From contig NC_092642.1 of assembly GCF_039555335.1 (NCBI RefSeq), positions 12,870,743 to 12,934,742 of the forward strand: 64,000 nucleotides of DNA, written 5' to 3'. Below the pieces are notes generated by a model. That model did no database searches. It saw only the letters and a program-made list of their open reading frames with translations, and had not been told where the DNA came from. Below, one piece after another: positions 13,201 to 21,100 of this stretch. Within the stretch, counting starts at the first letter, position 1. Every line of letters begins with the position of its first letter. The stretch is from Amphiura filiformis (Eukaryota > Echinodermata > Ophiuroidea > Amphilepidida > Amphiuridae). Position numbers and translations under genes: made by a program.

Positions 13201-14473
13201 ACGCCCTAAAAGGCGTAGGAAAACGTTAGGAATACGTTCAAATATGCAAAATTTCCTAATCGCTGCGCTCGCACTATATGATAAGAAAATTTAAGGTTTT
13301 AAATTCAGGTTCCCAAAATCTTGCGTGTGTAAGGGGGGGGTAATGTTTTTTTGGCACATCAAAAGGGGGGGCAAAGGTTCTTTGGCACGTCGAAAGGGGG
13401 GGGCAAAGATTTTTTGGCACGTCCAGAGGGGGGGGCAAGCGATTTTTGGCAGACCATTTTGAGAATTCACCCCCGGGTACACATAATTATTGCACCACCC
13501 CTAAAGCATAAAGTGTTGGATGTCCAAAGCAGAAGCACAAAGGATTATTATTGTGTAACATTTTAGTTTTAAAATGTGTGAAAATGAAGACCCGATCAAA
13601 GCCATTTTAGTTGAAAAATTGGAAAATAATTGTTCAAAGTTTATGTCCAATAGAAAATTCTGGTGCATCATTTTTACACTGTTATTGCTTTAAACAAAAA
13701 CAAAAGGGCCGAGCTCAATTTGCAAAATGTATATATGTTAAAGCGAAACAGTCTGTTGTGAATCAGCATGGAATAATTTGTTTGTTCTAAGTTTATGGTT
13801 ATATAAAATATATATAATCTTTCTCTCCCATTTTGAATCTCTCTCTCACATATCTGATCACTACCTCTTATAATATGACCATGTGAAATGTCTAACTATA
13901 TGTTTCGATACATTATTATGATCAAAATTAGTAAATATTAATTTATCATTGCTTTGAGCGAAAAGTCTGTAGTGAATCAGCATGGAATAATTTGTTTCTT
14001 CTAATTTTATGGTTATATAAAATATATATAATCTCTCTCTCCCATTTTGAATGAATGTCATTAAAAACAAAAACACATATCTGATCACTACCTCTTATAA
14101 TATGACCATGTGAAATGTCTAACTATATGTTTCGATGCATTATTATGATCAAAATTAGTAAATATTAATTAATCATGCTAAACAAGTAAACAATTCATAT
14201 AGATTATGAAACAAGGCATGAATAAATTGAATCACGCCCCGGAACTAGAAATCAGCTCTTCTGGCTCCAGAACAGCACTAGTTAATTTGATATTATAATG
14301 AAAAAATGATATGATATTGAAATACTACCAACTATTTGTTGGTAGATGCAAAAATCAAATAAATTAAAATAACACAATGTTCATAATAATTTCCGGTATT
14401 ACATTATTCTTTATGGACATGTTTTAATAGATATCGGAATTACCTGCGTGTATTTCACTTCTGGCAAAGACAT
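1141..14473 (-). CDS. ALDH1: Aldehyde dehydrogenase, ALDH1/2 family, copy 1 (5' part, exons 1-6)
   Basis: Predicted NAD(P)+-dependent oxidation of aldehydes to carboxylic acids by a soluble, probably tetrameric enzyme; members of this family include retinaldehyde dehydrogenases. Coding exons by position: 14444-14473, 3632-3736, 3120-3260, 2657-2783, 1657-1847 and 1141-1254. All have GT donors and AG acceptors, with phases 0,0,0,1,0. The translation starts [10 protein letters not shown], continues [13 protein letters not shown] and reaches the coenzyme-binding FTGSTE. The catalytic Asn (PWNF) and Lys (KPAE) are present; the Glu and Cys exons lie beyond the left edge. No signal peptide is seen. 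Intron 1 would be about 10.7 kb and full of repeats. The link between exon 1 and exon 2 is inferred from order, phase and copy 2; a cDNA would settle it. The gene is closest to copy 2. Confidence 0.85.
1657..1847 (-). CDS. ALDH1: ALDH copy 1, exon 5
   Basis: 191 nt. Encodes [15 protein letters not shown], then IPWNFP with the catalytic Asn, then [18 protein letters not shown] with the cofactor-binding Lys and Glu. Donor is GTGAGT. Confidence 0.92.
2657..2783 (-). CDS. ALDH1: ALDH copy 1, exon 4
   Basis: 127 nt, ending in phase 1. Encodes [15 protein letters not shown] through [17 protein letters not shown]. The conserved GWADK and TIPI motifs match ALDH1/2. Confidence 0.9.
3075..3106. repeat. 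(CAAA)n microsatellite
   Basis: Seven or more CAAA units in intron 3 of copy 1, next to the exon 3 donor. Confidence 0.9.
3120..3260 (-). CDS. ALDH1: ALDH copy 1, exon 3
   Basis: 47 codons starting [14 protein letters not shown] and including [15 protein letters not shown]. The donor GTTGGT is weak but is shared with copy 2; copy 3 has GTACGT. Confidence 0.9.
3632..3736 (-). CDS. ALDH1: ALDH copy 1, exon 2
   Basis: 35 codons beginning [13 protein letters not shown] and ending CDVQETDK, with acceptor CACAG and donor GTAAGT. It is 34/35 identical in protein to exon 2 of copy 2. Confidence 0.9.
4130..4480. other. Intron 1 of ALDH copy 1, nothing recognised
   Basis: No conserved coding sequence or repeat recognised. 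Confidence 0.4.
4480..6000. repeat. Tandem repeat, about 0.55 kb units
   Basis: Two to three diverged direct copies share TTTGACGCAAAAAATAAAAA and, later in each unit, GAAGTGGACT followed by TAGAAT.CAGATGTT (about 4785, 5365 and 5910). The third unit is interrupted by an inserted element at 5570-5843. Confidence 0.65.
5570..5843. mobile_element. Non-autonomous TTAA element
   Basis: Terminal inverted repeats GGGCTCGGATAGCG, flanked by TTAA on both sides. It interrupts one unit of the tandem repeat; the other unit shows the unoccupied site (5290-5305). TTAA duplications are typical of piggyBac and Kolobok groups. 274 bp, no ORF. Confidence 0.7.
6190..6830. other. Intron 1 of copy 1, internal duplicates only
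   Basis: Two diverged direct copies of a stretch containing AACTGCACTGAATTG.TGGAC (about 6446 and 6549). No gene. Confidence 0.4.
6835..7033 (-). mobile_element. tRNA-derived SINE
   Basis: On the minus strand a tRNA-like head runs from about 7032, with an A box (TGGCCTAATGGTTAGGG) and a B box (GGTTCGAGCCC) correctly spaced. A non-tRNA body with a CCACCCAGGTGTAAATTGGG block follows. The head no longer folds as a good tRNA. Confidence 0.7.
7034..9390. other. Intron 1 of copy 1, unassigned
   Basis: AT-rich sequence without recognisable coding sequence. A short relic of the 4.5-6 kb repeat (GAAGGTTTTTATTTTTC) is near 7552. Confidence 0.4.
9395..9600. repeat. Dispersed repeat, copy a
   Basis: Shares GAGAGGACATTCCTGAACCT and following sequence with 39780-39960. 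Confidence 0.6.
9635..9715 (-). repeat. tRNA-like sequence
   Basis: On the minus strand, TTGGCTTAGTGGTTTTG resembles an A box and GATCGATTCCCACCTC a B box. The fold is degenerate, so this is a SINE head or tRNA relic. Confidence 0.45.
9986..10059 (+). tRNA. tRNA-like sequence, probably pseudo
   Basis: A 72-73 nt cloverleaf candidate: GCTGTCA acceptor pairs 6 of 7 with TGCCAGC, and the D stem GCTC/GAGC is perfect. The T loop TTCGAGT is present. The anticodon stem (3 of 5) and T stem (3 of 5) are broken; the apparent anticodon is GCT without a serine-type long arm. More likely a tRNA-derived relic than a working gene. Confidence 0.4.
10112..10200. repeat. (TTAA)n microsatellite
   Basis: About 85 bp of TTAA units with a short interruption. 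Confidence 0.95.
10205..11640. other. Intron 1 of copy 1, unassigned
   Basis: No gene recognised. 11205-11330 is partly complementary to 12370-12460, an old inverted pair. Confidence 0.4.
11645..11830. repeat. Pyrimidine-rich tract
   Basis: Mostly C and T on the plus strand; low complexity. Confidence 0.8.
12467..13660. repeat. Dispersed repeat, copy 1 (interrupted)
   Basis: Shares CAACGTACATCACCGTATAC and about 0.6 kb of following sequence with 16491-17130. Split by the element at 13016-13501. Confidence 0.65.
13016..13501. mobile_element. G-rich non-autonomous element with TAA target duplication
   Basis: About 30 bp terminal inverted repeats (GGGGTGGTGCAATAATTATG at each end) flanked by TAA. 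The interior has repeated G-runs followed by CAAG or CAAAG and TTTTTGGCA. A 3 bp TAA duplication is typical of PIF/Harbinger-type elements. The unoccupied site is seen in the related repeat near 17014. Confidence 0.7.
13754..14173. repeat. Tandem duplication, about 220 bp period
   Basis: CATGGAATAATTTGTTT through TCAAAATTAGTAAATATTAA is present twice (from about 13769 and about 13980). Part of the sequence downstream of exon 1, in intron 1 of copy 1. Confidence 0.75.
14444..14473 (-). CDS. ALDH1: ALDH copy 1, exon 1
   Basis: Encodes [10 protein letters not shown] and ends in a GTAATT donor at phase 0. The start has a good context, ACC before ATG. Vertebrate ALDH1A proteins have a comparable short first exon ending in a KYTQ/KYTK-like motif just before IFINN, which is what recognised this exon. 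Confidence 0.8.
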
Positions 14474-14637
14474 GGTGACATTGATGTACGGCTGTAAGTA
14501 CTAAACCTGACGAGGAGCTTGTTGCAGTAAAATCAGAAGCAGTTGTTATACCACACGATATTGAAGTGAACTGAAGCTATATATTAAACCCGACGAAGAG
14601 CAACAAGCAATATAATTCAGAAGCAGAAATTATTGTA
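14474..14637 (-). promoter_or_regulatory. Promoter and 5'UTR of ALDH copy 1
   Basis: A TATAAC box (14544-14549) lies 71-76 bp before the ATG. An approximately 83 bp unit carrying a GACGAGGAGCTTGTTGC-like core is repeated about twice (cores near 14509 and 14592). The block is shared with the other two exon 1 copies. It ends abruptly at 14637, where a 922 bp transposon is inserted. Transcription start is inferred, not observed. Confidence 0.55.
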
Positions 14638-15559
14638 CACTCTCAGAACATTGGTTAAAAATTTTAACCAACTTGGTTAAAATTTTAACCAACCATGTAT
14701 TTACAGGTGAACAGCCCAACAGTTGGTTATATTGTTAACCAACCTGGGTTGGTTAACAATATAACCACAGGTTGGTTAAAAACATTGACCAACTACTGGT
14801 TAACATTACGGTAACCAACCAGTTGGGCAAAGCATGTTGGGCAAAATATAACCAATAGTTGGTTAAACACTATGAATGGGAAGTTCATTTCATTGTTCAT
14901 ATTTTAACCAATTGGAGACATTTGAAGGTAAGAAATTATATTATAAACATTTTATCGGGTATAACACTTAGTTTAAGTGTGTGCGAGGCCAGACTGTGAG
15001 CAAGACTTACGATGCTTTATCGACGACAGCTACCACCACAACCGGTAAGCTTAAGCTTAAGCTTTAGTTATCGTCGATAAAGCATCGGAAGTCTTGCTCA
15101 CAGTCTCGGCCTCGCACACACTTAAACTAAGTGTTATACCCGATGAAATGATATACTTTATAATATAATTTCCTACCTTCAAATGTCTCCATGACAGATC
15201 TTGAAGACCCCGATCCACAGCTTTGCATGCAGCAAGCCACTCATATCGGCCATCTTGTTTTCTGAAATGCATTTTTGCCCAACACAATGACCAATCACAG
15301 TTCGCAAAGGAACACCATGTGACCATGGTTGGGCAAAACCATACTTTGCCCAACTTTATTGGCGGGAAAAGGATGTTTTTTACCAAGGTTTTAACCAACA
15401 TTGTGTAAATACCAAGTTATACCATATTGACAGGTTTGACCAACCATGTATTAAACTGTATTTTGCCCAACTTCAAGAATCTTAACCATTGTTGGGCATT
15501 TTTTAACCATAACCAACTGTTTTCTGCCCATTCATTTTTTATCCAATGTTCTGAGAGTG
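14638..15559. mobile_element. Non-autonomous TA-flanked transposon in the ALDH copy 1 promoter
   Basis: Terminal inverted repeats CACTCTCAGAACATTGG flanked by TA. The outer parts carry many GGTTAAAA/TTTTAACC blocks; the centre (14914-15190) is a large hairpin. 922 bp with no transposase. It starts 165 bp upstream of the copy 1 start codon. The empty site survives in the promoter block at 40795-40805. Confidence 0.75.
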
Positions 15560-15561
15560 TA

Positions 15562-15900
15562 CCAAACGAAACGACGCGCACAGCGAAGAGCGTTCATAGA
15601 GAGCACAGATGGTGATCTACAAGAATTTGACAGGATTGCACAGACAATATATTACCATTTTCACATAAAACGATACATTAAAAAACACATTTACCAATCA
15701 TAACGATCATCATCTTGCATTTTGCGACACAAAGTTAATGGGCCTTACAAACAGAATTCTCTTCAACAAGTAAAATTTCACTGAAAGTGATAATCATACT
15801 AATGTATTTTAATTTCACATGAAACGATAATTCAAAAACCACATTGACAAATAATGGGTTTTCTAAATATCTCCTGAGTGACGGGCTGCACCCATTTACA
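15562..15900. repeat. Distal part of the ALDH upstream block, then dispersed repeat
   Basis: 15562-15625 continues the upstream block of exon 1 found at 35920 and 40805. 15660-15850 is related to 32060-32185. Confidence 0.5.
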
Positions 15901-15917
15901 ACGATAAGAAACAATAA

Positions 15918-16303
15918 GGAGCTGTGCAATAATGAGCCGGGTTGTTGTAAAATTTACACATGGCCTGCCAAAGATCGCTTGCCCCCTCTCTTGGCCAAAA
16001 AAACCACGCTTGTCCCCCCTCCTCTCGCATGCCAAAAATAAAACCTTTGCCATTCCCAACTTTGTACATGCCAAATTTTTGGGATTCCAACTTACATATA
16101 GGTATATATTGCGAGCGCAGCGAACATGATAATTTTGCACATTTAGGCGTTTCCGTACTGTTTAGTCATGTTAGTACTGTAAAGTCTTTTAGAGCGTGGC
16201 GGGGGGGCGCCCCATGAATGTGTGCCAATATTCGGCTTGTTTTTTGCCAATTTTTTCCCGTAAATTTTACACTCTCCAGGGCTCATAATTATTGCACAGT
16301 CCC
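15918..16303. mobile_element. Second TAA-flanked non-autonomous element
   Basis: Ends read GGAGCTGTGCAATAAT and the complement of ATAATTATTGCACAGTCCC, flanked by TAA. The TGCAATAATTATG core is shared with the element at 13016. 386 bp, no ORF. Confidence 0.65.
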
Positions 16304-16490
16304 TAAAACCAGACAAGATGGGAAGGCAGAGCATTTCAATATTAAGGGTCACATTCTATATTATGATGAAATATATTTCATCAAGTGATGGATTCCGTTT
16401 GCTCGTAAGTAATCCGGTCTTTGCTATTGATTGGCTGTCGAACTAATGGAAGAATGAGCAAGTGCATCATGCTTATGGCTCGCACTATGA

Positions 16491-17130
16491 CGGACTGGGT
16501 CAACGTACATCACCGTATACCCAAATATTTTATCCGGTGGAAAAATCACCAGTCCGGTAGAGGATTCGGTGGAATAATCCTGCAGGCGTTATATATCCGT
16601 TCAACGTCCGACAAATGACCGGCGAATCCGTCCCACGTAGCACCAGCAGGGCCGTCGACCCCATCAGAAAAGTGTGGGAAGAGAGGGTATTTGAGAGTGT
16701 CTGTGGCCCCTCAGAGGCAATGGCGTAGCAAGCACTTTTTCAGAGGGTGGACAAAGGGGGGAAAGACAACTTTTAAGGGGGAAAACTTTGACGAAAATGG
16801 TCAAAAATGGGCTAAAAAGTACAAAAAGGGCTACAAATCTTACATATCAGGGCAACCAGCGTCCGGAGGCAATAGAAGTGAGAAACAAGTGTGGATCAAT
16901 TTTAGCACTATTATTGGGTACTATTTTAGTTTGAAAAAGCCGAAAATTGGTGAAACGAAAGCCTAATTGAAGCCATTGAAAAGTTTTCACCATTATTGTA
17001 TTATATAAACGATTGTTTTAAACATATCGCGTGAATGTCCAAAGCAGAAGCAAACATTGTGTAAAAATTTAGTTTTAAAATGTGTGAAAATGAAGACCCA
17101 GTTGAAGCCAGTTTAGTTTTTAAACACAAA
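16491..17130. repeat. Dispersed repeat, copy 2
   Basis: Uninterrupted relative of 12467-13660, same orientation. Confidence 0.65.
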
Positions 17131-17358
17131 CTAAAAGACACGAACTGAATTTGCAAAATTTAAAATGTAACAATGGTTGCACATGCAGGTACTTCTTTTG
17201 AAAGTCCCAAAGAAGGTATAGCAGTCGTTGATAGGATATGTAGCTTATAGAACACGGATACCCTCTATTGCACCCTTAACATGTGTATAGTGCTTTCATT
17301 TTTTTCTTTGCAAAATAATAACGTTATCCAAATTTTAATTATTATGTCTTTATTGAAC

Positions 17359-17374
17359 GGCTCTTTTCAGAGCC
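17359..17374 (+). promoter_or_regulatory. Histone-type mRNA 3' stem-loop (orphan)
   Basis: GGCTCTTTTCAGAGCC with AAC before and ACCA after matches the canonical replication-dependent histone stem-loop. No histone coding sequence precedes it and no purine-rich downstream element follows. Confidence 0.5.
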
Positions 17375-17446
17375 ACCAAAACTTACAAAATCAGCAGATA
17401 GGCGAGATCTGCTAGTTTCTGTTGACAAGGGCAGTCTTCAGCAAAC

Positions 17447-17462
17447 GGCTCTTTTCAGAGTC
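17447..17462 (+). promoter_or_regulatory. Second histone-like stem-loop
   Basis: GGCTCTTTTCAGAGTC, 88 nt after the first, one base different so one pair becomes G-U. Confidence 0.45.
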
Positions 17463-17689
17463 ATCAGTAGACAAGGGGCGGTCTACATGTCTCATTCTTA
17501 GGTACTTTGTCCTGAAGAAGTCAGAGCTACTCCTGACGAAAGCTTGACAGTTCTAAACTAGTCCCACGGCGAACCCGCTAAAAACCTACTAATTGTTATG
17601 AATTCCCGTCGTAAAAGCCTATCCCACAATATGACACCAATGCTTTGCTATGCTGCATAGAAGTGCATAGTTAAATTTGAATTTGAATT

Positions 17690-18030
17690 TTTACATTTAT
17701 ATTAGTATTACGATGGAAATATTAGTCGAACACGTGGGATACACATACACACACACACCCCCACACACCCCCACCCCCCACTGAGGATCGCACCGTATTA
17801 CAACCGCGGGAGTAACATACATGGGCGCTAGTAGTAAATTCAATTTTCTATGCTTTACCTCACTTGTTCGGCTCAAAAATAAAAGGGACATATCTGACAG
17901 TAAAAGCTAGCATTTTATGGAAAATAAATAGTAATCTATTTTTACAGAAATGTTTTAATATGGCTTTAAATCATCCTATGGTCTCATATCGAGACCGATA
18001 AATATAGGGCATAAAGCCTACAATATTGAA
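17690..18030. repeat. 3' flank of ALDH copy 2, paralogous to copy 3
   Basis: Matches 44145-44440, e.g. GGAAATATTAGTC and TAAAAGCTA.CATTTTATGG. It shows the duplication unit reaches past the last exon. Confidence 0.65.
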
Positions 18031-18121
18031 ATTATTATGTTTGCGATTTTCGTACTGTTTCTTATAATATACTTTTGAAAACAGTTCAATTTAATCTAAG
18101 AGTTGTTGTTATATCCGTCTA

Positions 18122-18157
18122 CTACGTGTTGGATTCTCCTGGTTGTTTGATGATTAC
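18122..18157 (-). CDS. ALDH1: ALDH copy 2, exon 13 (C terminus)
   Basis: 36 nt, [11 protein letters not shown] plus TAG, after the acceptor TTTCAAACAG. It replaces the usual VTVKIPQKNS-type tail. The same exon with a different ending is found in copy 3. Confidence 0.85.
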   Translation of the reverse strand, partial: VIIKQPGESNT

Positions 18158-21100
18158 CTGTTTGAAAATAACAACAACAAAAATAGTAAGCGTTGGCATT
18201 CAATTCCTTCTTCAAAGTTCAACCTTCTTCAGAATTATCTTAAAGGTAGGTGGTCAGATATTTTCTTTGTGTTCTGTACGAGACTGTACCGCGCATAGAG
18301 GCCTGTACCAAAATAATCAAATTACAAATTTTGAAGTACATTGTACTAGCAATTTTGATATTAGAAAAAACACATTTTACAATAGCCCATAGAACGGTAT
18401 GTGTGGTATACCACATCTGGGGATGAGACTGTCACTTTTCCATTTATAACATCTAAACGTAATGTATTTGAGTCCTAAAATTTCAGTAGGATAATCAGAA
18501 AAATGTGAGATTTCTTCTGATGCAAAAATCAGCATTTTGATAGAAAAAGACCGGGGATGAGGCTGTGGATCAGATCATCCATCTTTAAGATTAAGATTTA
18601 TCTTATTATCTCACTCTTGACCTCTTTTTCATTCTATATATATTACAAACAGTATCAAGCCTAATGTTACAAAGTTATGCGCGTATAATTTTTTTCAATA
18701 ACAAATACATTAGATGTTTTCGTTAATTAATGACAAAGCATGACGAGTTCTTTAAGTAACTGTAAGGTTAAACTAACCGTTTTGACTTCTAGATATTCCA
18801 TGAGACCATCTTCTCCTCTGTAAAGTAAAAAGTAAACGATCATTTTACTACTCTGAATCTTTACCATTGACCATAGGCGTATAACATCATTATTTATTTC
18901 GAATCAACACGTGCAATATAAAACAATCATGCAAACAAGAAAAAGGGATGAAACTTAATATTGTGAGGGCAGTATTTACTTGGTCCTATTATAATCATTA
19001 TAAAGACGTTACGTATAATCCGATTATCACTATATGTCAACTGGATCACGCTTTTGAGTTCTCCACCACGATCGAATTAATCGCAACACAAAGTCTATGA
19101 CATGTACTACCAATGTCAAAAGGTGCGTGATCCAGGGAGTTATGTAACCACTTCGCTGCATGGTCCTACATGCAATCATAAGACCAGGTGTAGGATATTG
19201 AGTTTGGTCAGTTGTTTAAAAACGGAAATGATCGAAAGTGGGGCTGGGTGCAACTCGTGATCCATTACACAGTGATAAACATCCACGAAACCACCATGAG
19301 TTATCAGCATAATTGTGATTTGATCAATGAGTGGGTTGTGTGACATTAGCAATAATTGTTGAATAGGCTTATATCATGTGGTTTTCTGTGACTTAGAGAA
19401 TAGTCGACTGCAAAACGCTTTTTCAATAGGAAATGAACTTTGCTGCTTGGATGATGTCACGATGAGGTTAGCATATATTCCGTATTGAAAAGCGTTCTCC
19501 GACAGATCTGCACTCGACCGGCCTCCTTACGCCCCGAAGCCTCGGACCAAGGGCATGTTTGACTCTGGTAGGCATAGACCTCAAAATAAGTTATTTGTAG
19601 ATACCGACGATAACGCAGTTTACGTTTGGACCAGATTACCAGGTTACAAAAAACCAAACCCAGATGTATATACTTACCCTTCACGACCAATACCAGACAT
19701 CTTAAAGCCTCCAAATGGTACAGGACCACCCTTTACGCCATATACATTAACCCTGCATGTGTAGAACAAGTTCAACAAAAATGATTTTTCTTAATGGATC
19801 GTGCAGTTTTGCGTGCACAAGCACACGTACATAACTTGAGTTCGAAAATTAATCTTGGTTTTCTCAAACTAACGAACCTAGCTTATACAACGTCCCTTGT
19901 AAAATACCAACGGTAGAGGGCGATGTTATCACATTTTATCATAATTTATAGTCACATTAAAAAATCCGATTCTCTTATAAACCATCTACGCACGGTTTTC
20001 ACCTCCATACACGTACACCTGAGCACACATTTTCGTCCAAGAGCTTCCAAGCAGAGAACAACAAGCAGTGAATTGTCTCCCCCACAGTCTTTGATTACAC
20101 TATACGGTTGAGTGCATAGCATCGTATGAGCTGTGGAGCTTCTAGCTGGAAATGGGCCTCTGTTCTCTTCATCCAATCAGAATTTTTTTTATATCAAACG
20201 AAAGCTAACACTTACCTTTAAAAACACTTTTCGTCACTATAGGCATGCTAGGTCAACAGATAACGCAATTCAATGTTATAGCAAGGCGAATGTGGTAAAT
20301 CTGTTGAAAACTACCTATCCACGCACATTTTTTGACCAAAATGTAGGTTTTAAAAGTCAAAACCTCAAGTGTTCCTTACAATATTTGTCAAATTTTATGT
20401 CATTAAATGAAAACACACACTTATATCGTCCATACACTAGCGTTACTAGAATGAGCAATGGTCAATTCTCTTTAAATTGCAAATCTTGTGCAAAAGGTTA
20501 CCATTTTGCCTGTTTTGTCATACGGTTGTAAATTCAATGAACTATGACTTTGCTAAAGAGCGCTTACAAATTGATATGAAATTGTTGTATTAGTCAGTTT
20601 GCAAAAATCGTGACGGATGATCCTTAAACAATGTAGGCCTACCATATTATTCTGATTTTGTATATGAATCCATGTAATAGTAAGGATCGAATAGTTAACT
20701 TTAAAAGCATGTGCATTTAATGTTACTAAAGTGACCAAAGTGACCACAAACTCTGTTAGTGACCAGGGTGGTTTCCTATGAAATTTGGACACACAAATAT
20801 ATATTCCTTTTGTTTGACAGCCATTATATTAGGAGTCATGTAGAGGCAATGTATAAATAACCTTTGACCTGGGTCAAAATCAGTACATTTACTAAAAACA
20901 CGCAATTTGGTCAAAATGATCATGTGGATGTAGATTTTAGCCTCCTGGGTGACTTAAATGTTAATAATATCATAATTAAAACAGGATCTTACCCAATTGC
21001 TCTCTACTTATATTATTCCAAAGAAAATAAAAATGACGACTGTTTCTTCCATAGGATCACACTATTTGTACGGCAATATAAAAAGGGATAAAAAGGGGGC

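Larger units (their letters stand above)
17340..17600 (+). mobile_element. Probable Penelope-like element tail
   Basis: Contains CTGAAGA, a GTCAG/CTGAC stem and GAAA, resembling the hammerhead-like tail at 35404 next to a Penelope-like C terminus. The assignment rests on this similarity only. Confidence 0.35.

Noticed and set aside
17160..17358. Histone gene upstream of the stem-loops
   Set aside because: No histone-like peptide in any frame and no AT-rich TATA/histone promoter arrangement.
20133..20531. 132-codon open frame in ALDH intron 10, plus strand
   Set aside because: No recognisable domain, no splice context and AT-rich composition like the surrounding intron.
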